Shown: positions 12,058 through 33,395, counted from the first letter of the stretch. The stretch is DNA of 64,000 nucleotides from Mesostigma viride (GCA_009746045.1 RPFO01000106.1:1571711-1635710); one strand, 5' to 3'. Notes: generated from the letters alone by a model not told the origin. Made by a program: numbers and translations.

Positions 12058-13369
12058 ATTTGATTGTCGTTCTCACAGCAATTCAAGGAGTTCAAATGCA
12101 CTGTGATGTATAAAAGCCTCCGGTTGTTGAAGCCATGAATCCCGAGTACCAGCTTTGAATGGTTGCAAACTTTCCACCATCCACAGCTTTCATTGACGAT
12201 TTTTGCTCGCATTACCAATCGACGCGTGCAAATTTTTACTAGAACGATCGCATTACCCATAAAAAATGCGTACATTACGTTGGCATGAATTCTCCATGAG
12301 TAGGGCCCAGGGATCAATGGTGTCTATAGATTGATCAATCTGAACAGCCTATAAACCTGTAATGGTACAGTTTTTGCCAGTCGTTATGTACATTCTGCGG
12401 CCAATCTAGCTATATATGAGTAGCCATGCAGGGTGGTGGGCCCTCGGCCCGATATCAAGGAGACAACCAGCGATCTGGCTGGTTCATGCAATCATTATGA
12501 TCGAGGTTCCCATCTAGGCCATATGCATGCATATAACGTGTATAAACGTTGAAGGTCAGGCGTATAACTAAGAATCATGCATAATAGGGCGCTCTGTGTG
12601 CGTGCACGTGGGTGGGTCTCTGCGCGCCTCAGCAGAGCTCACGCCCGGCCTGTTGCGATTGAAGCTATAATCGATGGCATCGATCTCGCTCCGGCACTGC
12701 AGCTGCATGGCTAGGGTGCCCAAGCCTAGGCGGCCAGCTTGCATGCTGCAATTATATGCGCATTAAGTTATTACACGCGGTCCCGTACATCGGGGCACCA
12801 TGTGCATGGTACATGTCTCCGGCTAGCTAGTAGACATCGTCAAGGCTGTCACGTCGGACGTCCGTTCACGATCATTTACGTTCGTGCACTCGAGAAACGG
12901 CTGTTCACCGAAACGTCCGGTTCAGTTCCGTTGGTTTGGTTCCGTGGTAGCCGTTTGGCTTGGATTTGTTCAAGTCTGGGTACCGGCCGGTGTGAAGCAC
13001 CGCCCCGGATGCTAGTACCCAACTCTATACGACGCTTGTGCCGCTGAATATATTTACTTTTGTAGTATGTTCAATATACCGTTGGTAGATGATCGGACGG
13101 CCTAGTCATTATGTTATGATGACTGAGCGTCGCACGTAATCATTATCAAGTATTGCTGCCGTGCAGACTGATTTGATTGATGCACACACGCGTAGCTCAT
13201 AGCCTGAGCGCGCCAAAGCCTGAAATGTGTTGTGACAAGCCGGCAGGATTGGCAGCACAAACGGTTTGCTGTATTGCTGGGAAATACGCACATAGTTTGG
13301 CGCGCACGTAGCCAAGTTTGACAGCTAGTGCTACGGCGCGGGATTCGCTTGCGTCAGCGGCACTTTCAG
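12058..13369. other. Intergenic, downstream of the OTU gene
   Basis: I see no gene. It contains one of three copies of the 20-mer ATATCAAGGAGACAACCAGC (12,452-12,471) and many short palindromic GCATGC and CTAG words. A long frame at 12,739-13,047 has no recognisable motif. Confidence 0.4.
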
Positions 13370-14280
13370 AAATAGCTTAAGGGAACAAGCCTCGGCCATG
13401 GAGGTCGTTGTTCGCTCGTTTCTCTCCCTCACAACTGGTTTGTTGTCTTCATAGTTCATGGGGATGAAATTAGTTCGAGCAGCCCGGAGCAGCCCCCGTG
13501 AGTGGTTGCATGCAGTCCATTCGGCCACAAGAATTAATTGATGGAAATGACAGTAATGTGTTTTGTTAAGAATGTGTGTAACATTAATTAAAACATGAAT
13601 TTAACCTGTCGGGGAGTCACGGAGCATTAACCCCGGTGGATTAATGGATGGATGGATGGGTACACGCAAGCCTACCGGTCTAAGCTGTCTACTATACAAT
13701 CTATCTACGAAAAACATTCCTATTCTATATCTATGGTGCGCTCGCGACCCTAGGGGTCTTGTCTACCATGCATGCCTCCCGCGTTCGCAAACACGCTCAT
13801 TTGATCCCCACTGTAACATAATTGGGAACGATCAATATGCAGGGGAGGGGACAGCTAGCCCTGCACATGCCCTGTCATCCGGGTGGCTCAGGCGCAAGCC
13901 AGTAGCTCGAATGCAGCGGGATGGAATTCCTGAGTACAGCTAGCTGCTCTGATAATTGCAACATTACAACTCCACAGTCTTTGTAATTCGTCATTGATCT
14001 AATTGGAATGGAAAGGTCTTTTGCTTGCATGCTTTGATGATATAAAGCATGATCTCAATATGAAATCGGCTGGCGGAACTGTCTGTCACGAAGGTGGCGG
14101 TGCCGTGATTGAGGACCGCACCTATCATTTTCACCTTTTAAGTTTTATAATAAATACAGTGGATCACACACATGAGTGCTCTATTGCTGTGGATGTGTCT
14201 TCCAAGTGTCAGATATATAGTCTAGGACATAATGGCACGCAAATGCGACAAGGCAAACAGCGACTAGTAAACTAAGTATG
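13370..14280 (+). repeat. Diverged copy of the 985-bp dispersed repeat family
   Basis: Matches to 52,099-54,511 include gttgttcg-cgtttctctccctcacaactgg, cgagcagcccggagcagcccc, attacaactc-acag/ctctttgtaattcgtcat, and ggtggcggtgcc. The right end (agtctagga-ataatggcacgcaaa-gcgacaa) matches the internal segment just before the second 985-bp copy. Unrelated sequence is inserted at 13,530-13,940. No coding capacity is visible. Confidence 0.65.
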
Positions 14281-15999
14281 CTGCCTAGTAGCTAGCGTGC
14301 CGAGACACGAAAAAATGGGAAAGTTGAAGTAGCGCTCCGGCCGGCCAACACGGATTCGAACTAGGACCTCTGGCATGATGATTCCCCCTGGAGCTATATT
14401 AAATATGCCGCCGGGCTCCTGATCCGTAGGCGTCCCCGTTGTCCCGTCGCATCCCTAGCTTGTCCCGTCACAAACCACTGGCCAGCAAACTTGCGCGTGC
14501 CCCGCACCGACGCGCGGCGCGACACGGACCGGCTATGCATGCACATGCATAGTGACATGTGCAACTGCTTGATGTATTGCCAGGTATATGACCTATGTAC
14601 GTACAGCCACCTGCATGGCCTTTGCAGCGCAGTGTATGGATCTTAGCATACTAGTACTGGCTACCTTTAGTTAGTTAGCCTATGCACCCGCATGCGTGTC
14701 TACCTGCGCATTTCAGTCTACAGTTTCATCGTTAGTCAACAATTGATGCCCCCGCCATGTCGATCAGTGATGTCACCCACGTACGCACACTTCAGCATTA
14801 GTGCACCCACAACAGTCAGCTCGATCAGTTATGCCAGACTCTCAGCGTGAGTAACGTTCTGATTGCAGCTATGGTTTGCCCGGCTCCGGCCGGGCATGCA
14901 TGAGGGAAGACGGGTGTCACTGCCCCCTTCCCAGTGTGCAACTGCATCATGTACAGGTCAGGATGACAAGCACTGTATTATTGTGCTACATGTATTCATT
15001 GAGAATGATAAATTACGGAGGTGAGATTGGCACGCAACATAAGGAAAAACACGAAAAGAAGAAGAACCCTGAAGAAATGAATAGTAATCTGACACGGACC
15101 AATGCAATGATCCAAGGATCACGTACGCCAGGTGTACAACAGGGTACAACTAACTACATCACATAACTACGACACGCAGCAACATCGCTGCCGGCCCACC
15201 ATGCAGGCCTGGGAGGGATCTAGACCGCATGGGTCGCGACGAAGTCGGCCCGGGTGCGGCGGGCCGGCGGAATAACACATCAGCCACGGTCCGAGTGAGC
15301 TAGGGCGAGTGACACCTGGGCGCTGCCGCCAATACGAGGACCAGGTGCGGGCAGACCACGGGGCGGTCTGACCCTCGAGGTCGAGGCGGTCTTCACGGCG
15401 CTGGCAGCACTCGTGGAAAAATACTACGTACATACTACTATATAATTGTACATTTGTACTCCACAAGTATGCCGTACGGAGTACACAGTGACAATTATAT
15501 AGCTCCCCAACGGGAATGCGTGCTAATTAATTGACTGCTTGAGGATGCAGGGCCGCGGCTTCAGGGACTATCATGTACTCCACGCCCACATGCATGATAG
15601 ACAAATAGAAATGGGCTGCCATCTCGCTGCGATAATTAAGCACCTTTCCTGAGCTACATAGGGGCATGCATGCTCCTGTTTTTTCCCCGGCCATGGGCCC
15701 CGCGGCCCATTGCTAGCTCAGGGATGTGGGGAATAAAAGTCCGCAGGTGGAGCTTTTCGCCCCTGAGCCGGGATATAGCCGCTACACTGCGTACCGCGCC
15801 TCGTCTGCGCCATTACAGTAGAGGACAGAGCTCTCTGAGGATTTTATCCCCCTCTAGCTGCACTAGTGTGCTATGAGACAACTATTCCTCGGCCTGGACG
15901 CTTGGTGATCCTAGCTGGCTCAACACGGTGGAGGCCCGGGTCTCCAATGCGGAAACCAAGGTCGCCCACAAGCTTCAACCCAGCTCACAGCGCTGCGAA
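14281..15999. other. Intergenic, dispersed-repeat fragments
   Basis: No gene is supported. Fragments shared with 6.5-6.7 kb occur at 14,985-15,010 (attcattgagaatgataa) and 15,172-15,210 (gcagcaacatcgctgccggcccaccatgcaggcc split by about 160 bases of unrelated sequence). A LINE-type tail lies at about 15,505-15,535. Confidence 0.4.
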
Positions 16000-16029
16000 C
16001 CGCGGCGCAGGCTTCTGAGGCGCACATGT

Positions 16030-17098
16030 GCCACACTAATTGTTTCTCGCCTAAATCAGCTAGGTGTCCAGAGGGCAAGACTGTGCGGCCTGCTCGTCAA
16101 GAAGCTCGACGCCATCACCGCCCAAACCGAGGCCGGCCCTGGCCGCGCAGGTCCCAGAGATTGCTAGCGCAGGTACGGCCACCATCGCTGCCCAGCCCAC
16201 GGCCCGGCCGGCAGATGCATGGCAGCCTTTCGCAGCACTCCTACACGGACTCTACTGCGGTCAGCGACCCGCCTCAACCACGGATGCCATCGGCACCAAG
16301 CTGTCCAGAGGAGATGGAAGGCCCTTGGAACGCCGAGCCGCGACGCGCGCGAGGACGTACACCGACTGCATACGCACCAATGGCCCGAGTGGTGCTGCGT
16401 CGTTAATTTCGAGCAGCTACCAGGGGAGACGGTCTTGACTCTCTTGAGGATGAGCTCAGGAGCAAGCTCCTTGAAAATTAAATTCAAACTCGTAGGTAAA
16501 TTAGAACTGCGTCCACGGGCACCGCCTTCGATCCCCACTCACGGTTAACAAGCGCACAAGGCAGCACCCCCATAAATCCTGCTTACATTCAGTTCTGGAC
16601 ATTGAGGATAAGCGGCTGTTGAACGGCTTGTGCCGCAAGCCAAGCTGCACGACCACTCGATCCTGGACGCTGGACGACGACCTGACCCCACCTCAGCAGC
16701 GTGCGCAGCGGCGCCGCGACCTGTGTATGGCTGGATCGAGTAACTCCACCACATGCAAGACCCCAAGAAGCCCAAGGTGTTCTGGAGGAGCGGGGATCTG
16801 ATCGTCAGTAGCCAGCTGTGGAAGCCCCCACGGTCTAGACTAGCCATAACGTTGAACCCAAGGACATCGCCATCCCATGCATAGTGCAAGCTAGTTACTG
16901 CCAATGCAGTGCCATGGGTCAAAACGTAGCCATGCATGCATGCATGCCTATACCTTTCACCAGTATAATAATTCGATTAGCTTAGAGTTCTAGATCACTT
17001 CGGTTTTGTGGCTTCGCCCACCTCCATCCATCCAGCAAGGGAATATGTGCTACATGATCTCCCAACGGAGTCATGTTAAAATTTAATTTAATTTAATC
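16030..17098 (+). mobile_element. Decayed LINE copy with intact 3' tail
   Basis: A frame near 16,660-16,800 shows DDDLTPPQQRAQRRRDL, then in another frame KKPKVFWRSGDL. This resembles the conserved end of plant and algal L1-type ORF1 (LTP.QR..R..L...K..G..V.W.G). The frame is broken. The copy ends with GTGCTACATGATCTCCCAAC-GGAG-TCATGTT and a (TTTAA)n tail at 17,047-17,098, the same tail that follows the RT-type C-terminus at 17.7 kb. Upstream limits are uncertain. Confidence 0.45.
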
Positions 17099-17109
17099 TT
17101 CAACCAGTA

Positions 17110-17425
17110 GCCAACAGACATTTGCCAGCCTAGCTATGCGTCTCGCCTAGCACTGCCTGTTTGCTCACGTCTCCATACGGTAGCACGTACGCCGGTCATG
17201 TTGCGCCGTTGTACAGGGGCTGCCCTGGATCGTTTAGACCGGTCCGATTGAGCACCCGGTGTGGCATGCCTGTGACATGAGGGAATGGGGGGGCTGGTCT
17301 CCGCCCCCCTACCCGTTGTGCACACTCAGGTATTATAAAAGCACTTAGGTGCTCCGTGACTCCCCAATGGGAGCACGTGTTTGATCAATCGATCGATCAA
17401 TAAGTTAATTAATTAATGGCGATTG
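17110..17425 (+). repeat. SINE-like element with LINE-type tail
   Basis: It shares a series of blocks with the reverse complement of 33,815-34,060: cctagctatgc, gctcacg, ctggatcgt, ggtgtggcatgcc, cccgttgtgcac, aggtgctccgtga-c and caatgggagcacgtgttt, ending in a (TTAAT)n or GATC-rich tail. Length is about 300 bp with no coding capacity. Two diverged copies with a common tail suggest a short retroelement mobilised by the LINE; a Pol III promoter was not convincingly found. Confidence 0.45.
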
Positions 17426-17689
17426 ATCCAACGTCGTGGAAGGACTAAAGTAAGTAAGTGCGTGACTGCATGCATGCACTGAAGGCATGCCACGGAGTAC
17501 CCGATGCTACCCGATGAGATACTTTTCTGCGCGGATACTTCACCCGCGATCAAATTAGGTGCCCAAGTGGCGCGACTCACTCGCCCAGGTCTGTAGTCGC
17601 AGATAGCAACTCCGCGTCATCCGAACTATCCAAGACGACTGTACGCTCGGCCATGATGACGGGTGTGGGGGTTGGTACGTTGCATGCTA

Positions 17690-18115
17690 ACCCCCTATTA
17701 AATTAAATTCAATTGTAATGTTCATGCCTCCGAACGTTGGGAGATCATGTAGCACATATTCCTTGATGGATGGTGGAGTGGAGAGAGCCGCGTAATCTAA
17801 CTAACCTAACGCTAATCTATCTAGTCTAGAAAAATCCTAACTACCAGGCTACTCATCAAAACGCCTCCTCCTCTTGGGGGGAGGTGGCTTGCCCACAGGG
17901 TCGGGCGTGTGAGCCTTGACAATCTTCTGCCACCGCGTCTTGTTCTGCGTGGCAGTCCAAAGAAGGGAGAGAGAGTGGATGCGGTATTCAAACTGGGCTG
18001 GGACCAGTAGGTCATCCAGCAACATCTGGGTGTAGTTCGTGACATGTTTCCCTACCCTTTTGGGAATGCCCTTGGGGCCAGGCCAGGTCAGAATATGCCG
18101 CCCTATGGCCCAGGA
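17690..18115 (-). mobile_element. 3'-end fragment of an L1-type LINE
   Basis: A minus-strand frame running to a stop at 17,849-17,851 reads KRVGKHVTNYTQMLLDDL, then VPAQFEYRIHSLSLLWTATQ, NKTRWQKIVKAH and GKPPPPKRRRRFDE. Its position and basic end fit the C-terminus of a non-LTR reverse transcriptase. After it come a short 3' UTR (CCATCCATCAAGGAATATG) and the tail GTGCTACATGATCTCCCAAC, then an AT repeat ending near 17,697. This fragment ties the hairpin-tail family to a LINE. It is 5' truncated. Confidence 0.6.
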
Positions 18116-18119
18116 GAAT

Positions 18120-18970
18120 ATAAAGGCTTCTCCCAGCTAGAGCCTGAGGGTGGAAGGACTAGGGTACGTAGTTGTGGGGCATGATTCAGATGAAAAATAT
18201 GACTTTCGTGTAATTATCTTTCTAATGAGATTAGCAGAGTACTCCGTGGCATGCCCATGCGCATGTCGAGCAAGTACTTACTTGATGGAGATAAGGGCAC
18301 CAGTTAAGGCTAGCTCACGCTCCGCCGAGCAGGCAGGGACCATGACCTCACCATGGAGGCAAGGTAGGGTGCGCTTGCTACAATGAGGTTGCCAAAGTTT
18401 CATTACAGGAGGCGTGCAAATACACAAAAGTCATCCAAACAATCAGCCCACAACACACTCAATCATCTTTCACAGGCGACGAGTGACACAGGCGAAACTA
18501 ACTTCTGCTAGCTCAAGAATCTCGAGTCTGATACTGTGAAATGCAGTGCTCAGGACAGCGCTGCTGCTGTCATGTTTAGCTCTGCATAATGTCAAGCCCT
18601 AGGTTCTCGAGGACTCACCAAACAATCCCAAACTCTACATTGAGTTTGCCGAGATAGCAAACTGAGAAATGAGACGCCCCACCCACCCCGGGCCTGGGTT
18701 GCAGGGACCCTGACCAAATGAAGCTGATGGCCAACCTTCTCGCCAGCTGGCCACTGCATATACTATTTACACAAATATGTCACACATGGAAGAAAACGCC
18801 GACAGACCATCGGGAGCGCGGCACCGCCATCATTCCACCCCTCCCATGACAAGGTCCTTGACGAACTAGGCTTCGCGAGAGCCACCCCTCAGGAGGTCGG
18901 TTGGCCCGGACCTAGAAAAATTAGCTTGGCTCCCTTCCCACATCGCTCCCCGAGAGCAAGGGCATGGTAT
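18120..18970. other. Intergenic, between LINE fragment and oxidoreductase 3' end
   Basis: No gene is supported. It is the probable 3' untranslated and downstream region of the minus-strand oxidoreductase gene ending at 18,971. Confidence 0.4.
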
Positions 18971-27435
<8,465 letters not shown>

Positions 27436-29420
27436 GTGTGTGCCCGTGCTGCAGGGGATTCAGACAGCGCCCAAGCGCCCAAGAAGACGCAAGTACCCAA
27501 CAAAATGCGCATATGCCCAACAACATTGGTCGGCAGTTTGGTGTTTGCATGGGTGTGCCTGTTTGGTGTTCGCGTGGATGTGCCTTCTTCCCCCTTGACG
27601 CCGAAGAAACAAAAAAAGTAAATTGCGCCAATGATTGAAACCATGTGACCACGGAGCCCAACAGGGTGCGAGGGATGCCCGCTCACCTCCACCATCCCAA
27701 ATGATGAGTCAGACCAACACAGGGCCAGAAGGTAGAACAGGGTGCATTAATAGATAGTAGAACAGGGTGCAGGAATAGATAATAGATAATAGAGAATAGA
27801 TAATGTATACTAGATAATATATAATAAATAATATATAATAGATACTAGATAACATATAATAGATAGCATATACTATATAATATATAATAGATAATAGATA
27901 ACAGATAACAGATAATAGATGATAGATAATAGATAATAGAACAGGGTGCATGGCGGGCAACCACGTGCACGTACAGCATGCGGCCGCCTAACGGTGGCCA
28001 ATATCTATACTAACTGCAGGTTCGTGGCAACTGTGACGGCAATCTCTGTCAACTCTCTGGCAACAGCTCGGATGGACCTCCAAGGAGCCTGCGGCGCAAC
28101 TAGTGGCGGTTTGTGGCACATTGGCAGCAAATGTCGAAATGTCATGGCAGCAAATGCCTGCTCCTATGGGAGCGCTCTGCCCTGCAACGACTTGACCTTG
28201 GCAGCATTCTTGCATGCGTTCATCCATGGACAACCACATGCCTGCAAGGTGGCCAGGAAAAATTCTACAAGAAGGGAGGGAGCCAGCACCCACTCCGATT
28301 GTCTGGCATTTGAATTGTCTGGCATTTGCATTTACCTTTGGCTGCATGCGACTTGCCTGGACGGCCGGTACGGCGGAAATCACCCACACAGGTGCCGAAC
28401 GACATCCCTGGCATGGCTGATACGCCACGGTGGCCGCGACCAGGCACACTTCTGCACTGAGCATGCTACTTTACAGTGCAGAAGGAATACTGTTACCTGT
28501 AACGATCCAATGCACTCTCCCACATACCTCCCGTCCGATTCCCGTACCCCACTCCCTTTCCTCCCCGACCAAGCATTTCATGATTCAAAATCTACCGCTA
28601 CTTGCTCACCTGGGGGGAGGGTCCAGCGTCGCCCCGCCAGGTGGCACCGCGTGAGAGGTCCCCTCAGGCACAGATGATGCCATGCACGAGACGGACCAGG
28701 ATGGGTGGCCGCGATGAGGTGTCGCGCGCTGGGGCTGGGATGTTGGGGGTGGCGGGTGGCAGTGGCGGGCCATGGTCGCGGGCAGCAGTGGAGGGAAAGG
28801 GTGGCGTGACAGGTGCCGAGACAGGGTTTGGGCAGGGGTACAGTCCAGGGAAGCTCGTCTACGTCAGATGATGCCATAGAACGTTGCACGAGAGAGAAGC
28901 GACACAAACAAAGATAGCGCACGCGCATAAAATCACACAGTGCCCCTGAAGGAGAAGGCCACACGCGATGCAGGCCAAGCGAGGCAAAACCTTGGGGTCA
29001 AAGGGAGCCGACGAAGGACTCAACCGCGTCACTTGAGGACGCAAGATCTATATTTCAGTGGTAGCCCTTGCAAAGCCTGGTACTGCCACCTCCCTGTGTC
29101 AGCCTAGGCCCTGCCACGTGTTGTTGTGGTTCTCGCTGAATTAGGAGTGGAGGCTGGCCAGCACTCTGCAGGTACAAGTCCGGAATTAAGCAGTTAAGAG
29201 AGTCCAGGGACTGATTTTCATAATGATTTACCATCATCATTTTCACGAGCCTTTCCTGCCGAGACAAGCATGCCTGGGTCTAAGCAGGGTCTTGAGCCCG
29301 GTCCAATACGATGCACAGTGCATGAAAGGTAGGCATAGTTTGCGTGCAAGATTAGCTCGAGGCCTCACTTGAGGCCCATGTTGACGACTTGGGGAAACGT
29401 CCGTCTTAAATTGGGGAATT
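27436..29420. other. Upstream region of the oxidoreductase gene
   Basis: No supportable gene. An AT-rich ATAGATAATAG repeat covers about 27,745-27,945. Longer frames at 27,946-28,677 and on the opposite strand lack motifs and start or stop without splice support. The oxidoreductase promoter should lie in the first few hundred bases. Confidence 0.4.
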
Positions 29421-29424
29421 CAGT

Positions 29425-29470
29425 GGTCCGTGGTCCCCCAACGGAGACTCGAGACTAATTATTTAATGAA
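29425..29470 (+). repeat. LINE-type 3' tail
   Basis: GTGGTCCCCCAACGGAGACTC followed by TAATTATTTAATG repeats the hairpin plus AT-tail arrangement seen at 371, 17,047 and elsewhere. Confidence 0.4.
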
Positions 29471-30148
29471 AGGCAGCAGCACTGGCATGCCCGATCCAGG
29501 ATAATGGGCACACCGTTTATGTTGGAAGTGAGCGAACACATTGCGGGTGACAGAATTGACAACTGTTTGCATGCGAAGCATGCATGGAACCGCAGAACCC
29601 TCTGTAAGCCCCTGGCACCTTCCTTTGTCCAGATCTTCTCTGTGACCAAGCCATTAAGTCGTCCAGGCAAATCATCTTACAACTTGTTCAGTCCTATGCC
29701 CTTTTCTCACATATAGGTGGCACATTCTCTCGTTGTCCCACTGCGAGCACCTCCTCGAGTTCCTGTACAATACAGGTTCCTCGTAAGAACCAAACGGTAT
29801 ATTTTGTAGAATGCAGGGCATCTGAAGGTAAAAAAAAAAACAGATCGTGACATTTGTGCACGCTGGGCGTCACGCAATGTCCTCCCCTAGAGCCAATGAA
29901 CAACTCAGCGAGCATACCACAACCCAGAGGCGGCTCAGCCAAACAAGTAGAAAGTTGGCATGGAGGGACGGAAGTGGAAAAATCCAGTGACTCCAGCATC
30001 GTCAACTAAATTCTCTCGGCAAGATACAAAACTTTCCTGAGGTAGATTTCGCGCACTAGCAAGCTTCCGCAACGCCCACGATCTCTTAGCAACCGCAATT
30101 AAACGCCCTTACTAACGCCTCAAACTTCTGCTTCACGCGAATGCTTAC

Positions 30149-30367
30149 CTTCAGCAGGTTGAGGTTGTTCCTGGAGGCAAATAACCCGCCGGTTGCGATG
30201 GGCAGGCGGACAATGCTAGGCATGCTGAAATCCGCGATATTGCGACCAGGATACAGCATCATCCTTCCTGCGGCAGATATAGTGCGCGCGCGGGGTATTT
30301 TAACCGCGTGCAGGCAATGTGGACGCCATTTCGCTGCTGACATTGAATTCAAATTTGCTTGAGCCAT
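30149..30367 (-). CDS. Possible first exon of an unidentified gene
   Basis: Seventy-three codons from ATG (30,367) to a good donor, CTGAAG|GTAAGC (30,149). The end reads GRNIADFSMPSIVRLP, then ATGGLFASRNNLNLLK. The composition looks protein-like, with no low complexity, but I do not recognise the family and found no convincing second exon downstream (29.7-30.1 kb). It could be a chance open frame. Confidence 0.25.
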
Positions 30368-32915
30368 CGTGACTGTAGGATAATTTGAAATGTTGTGTGT
30401 ATCAGGGAATTAATGCCATTGGCCGCAGAGAAATAGAGCAATGTCGCCACTAACTGTCTTACTACATTATACTATAGGCCAGCCAGCTTATCCGGATCCT
30501 GCCGACGTTGCCTCGGACAATTAGGGGCGAGGAAGTGTGGAGGAGAAATGGTGTCCAAGGCTGGCTCAAATCTCCGCACGAAGAGCCTTTGTTTTACCTT
30601 TTGCCTGACGACAGATCGCACCGCGCACGTCGCGTCGCGCGTCAGTTGCTAGAGACTCTAGGAGACAAACGATCACGCGGGAAGGACTCCAGGCAGTACG
30701 GACCAACTGCCTGTAACACCAGTCCAACCAGGATGAGTTTTCCAATGGCCGCCACGCGGCTTTGCAGCGTGATGACGGTTGTACGGCCGATCAGGGGCCG
30801 ATGCAACTTTTCGACCTTTATAACGCCAGGCATGGCTACAGTATTGTTGTGAGTTGAGTTGACTGGCTATAACCGGCGTGGCGGCGTGGGATCCAACAAC
30901 AACAACAACAACAACAGCAACCCCGTACCCACCGTAGCAAGTTGTGCCTACATCTAGAGTAATCTTGGACGAAAGGATTGTTAACTTTTTGAGCAGTTCG
31001 TGTCGACGATTCCTAATCTTGCCGTTGAACCTGACGTTGGTACGTTACGAAATACGAAGTACTGAGTTCAGCAACGCATTTTTAGCCCGTGGCTGCACGT
31101 GACATTCGCCGACTTGATGTAATCCACAAATTTGAATTCTCGCGTGTGGCATGCGCAACCGTGACGCAGAAGATAACTTTCGCTCCTATGCAAACCCTGA
31201 CAAGCCAGTGGTGAGATGTGCATTGTTTGCCTATTGATGAGCCGACGTACTAACTCCGATCGATCCATCGACAACATTGCTCTAGAAAACTAAAACAGGG
31301 AGAATTTCGATTGACGGAAGCTTGGTTTCCCTATTTCAGCCAGTGCAAGAACACAGGGCCCTAGATCCGCAACGGACAGTGGCATGTTTACTGAAAATGA
31401 AGGAAAAGAGAATGCCGGTGATTGCCGGGAGTGGCACGCGGCCTTCCCACTGCAGGGGACGTACGTACGTAGCTACGTACTGCCTATACTCTGTAGGAGT
31501 GCGCCGATCTAACTCGTGACAACAGGCGCTAAGTTGCTGTCATTTTGTTGGAGGGCATTGATGCTCATATAAAGGAACTACCCATTATTACCTACGGTCA
31601 CTGCATGTGTCCTCAAACTCAAACTGCATCGGCTGCGTCTAGTGCATCAAGGTTACAATTGTTGCGTTGACACTGCGGAGGGTGGCTTCAATTCCTCGAG
31701 TTCCTATCACCCGCGGCATGCATGCCTTCATCAGATTGCCATTTCAGAAGCCAGCTTGCTGATGAGCTCAGGTGAACTTCATGCCGGGGTATAAATACCA
31801 TTCCCACCCTGCTCCCACTGCGCAACTGAAGCTGTTGACGTCTTGGCTGGTTGCCGGCAATTTCCGGCTGATCGTGCTTGTGGAACTTTTCGTCGGCTGC
31901 GAGCTCCAGGCTTCAGCCTACTCATGATCAGAGGCTGTGCACGGACCCTCAGTAGTTGCGCATTTTTCAACCCCATTATAGTGACCCGGCCGTGGAACTA
32001 GGATGGGTTCTGATAAAGCTGGGAATGCTAGTTGCCTGTTACTGAGGTGGCCGGTGATTCCCAAGAAGTTTGGCCTGCCGTCTAGCGAACGGGGTGACTT
32101 TTCGGACCTGTAATGCATGGCAGTGATGTCAAGGAGACTGTGCTTTGCAGCACATCACACTTGCTTGATTGTTCTTCAAATTTGCAAATTTGAACTGTGC
32201 ACAAGTTGCATGTGGCCGCATTTCTCGTCATGTGTATACCTAGCTAGAGCTTGATGAATGCCTAGCTAGCTAGTGAAAGCCGTGCAGCAGCATGGCCTGA
32301 AATTTTGCCCGGTCAGTACTGGATCTCTGTGTCGCGACTAGAGCCTGTCTGCAATATCAAGGAGACAACCAGCGCAGGCTAGAAATCGGGAGAATCCGGA
32401 CCATGGTAGCTCGAGCCTGCCGTTATCTTGTCCGCGTGTTCGAGTCGTTCAGGATGATGAAGATGAATGGTGATGAATGGAAATGTGTATCCTTGTGCAT
32501 TGAAATTATGGCTGGCTTACGTGTAGAGCGACTAGATGACCTAGACGGTGGGGCCGGAAACAGCACGCTTGATCAGGGCGTGTGTTTCGAGCCTAAATGG
32601 CCGGGAGTGTCTAGTGGTGAGCACCATTGCTGCGATCGCTCTCCCACCATTTACGAGGAAATTCCCGCAAATGGAAAACCACTGAAAAGGTAGCTAGTCA
32701 GTCATCACGTTAGCCATGCCATGATTCCAAACGTCCAAGAACTGCACACGGTGCAAAGGCAAAAAGCCGGAGGACAGCACTTTCAAATGTGCGGCGGGAA
32801 CCAAAAGCCCGCGGATGCCAGAAAACATCGTGTTGCTGCAGCGACGCGACGATGTGGACAACGAATCCAGTGCCAAGCTCGGAACGGCCGCAAAGGAGAT
32901 CTGGCATCACAGGGT

Positions 32916-33257
32916 TCAGATGTGCGGAGATACTATGCGATCCAGCTGGTCCACGACCTGTTTGTAGAGCTTGTGCCAAGGGGCAGCACCGAACAGATGT
33001 GGGTGACGTTGCAAAAAACATCGGACTTGACGGAGCATAATGTCTCGGTCATAGTCTTTGACCAATAAACGCTGCAAGAGTTCAACAAGAGTCGTGATGA
33101 AATCGACACGATAAGAACAAAGACGGGAAAAACGATGTAACTTCAGGAGAAAGAACAACACCATATTTTGCTGTGTGGGAATTGGGAAAGGACTGTCTGC
33201 AATATGCATGTGCACACTAGCTGCATCATGTCCCCTATATTGCGCACGAGCAATCAA
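32916..33257 (-). CDS. Unidentified 113-aa frame, PAH-like pattern
   Basis: The minus-strand frame contains VDFITTLVELLQRLLVKDYD and RQVRCFLQRHPHLFGAAP. The helical, leucine-rich spacing and the RV-x-LL-x-HP-x-L-F signature recall a paired amphipathic helix domain of SIN3-type co-repressors, but the match is by eye and short. No flanking exons were recognised. An overlapping minus frame (32,710-33,021) is less convincing. Confidence 0.25.
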   Translation of the reverse strand: MIARAQYRGHDAASVHMHIADSPFPIPTQQNMVLFFLLKLHRFSRLCSYRVDFITTLVELLQRLLVKDYDRDIMLRQVRCFLQRHPHLFGAAPWHKLYKQVVDQLDRIVSPHI

Positions 33258-33372
33258 TTAATCAATTAATCTGGCGGAGCCAATTTTCTGAAGAACCGTT
33301 AGGTTCGCCAGAATCGGCGAAGCTTATAAGGTCGTCCACGTGAGAAAATACATAGGAATAGGGGATAAAATC

Positions 33373-33395
33373 CGTCAATCCATCCATCCATCCAT

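Noticed and set aside
27946-28677. 243-aa plus-strand frame and 158-aa opposite frame
   Set aside because: No recognisable domain, overlapping open frames on both strands, no splice or codon support.
30642-30833. 63-aa minus frame with a hydrophobic stretch
   Set aside because: Too short, no homolog recognised, overlaps an open plus-strand frame; left as unassigned.
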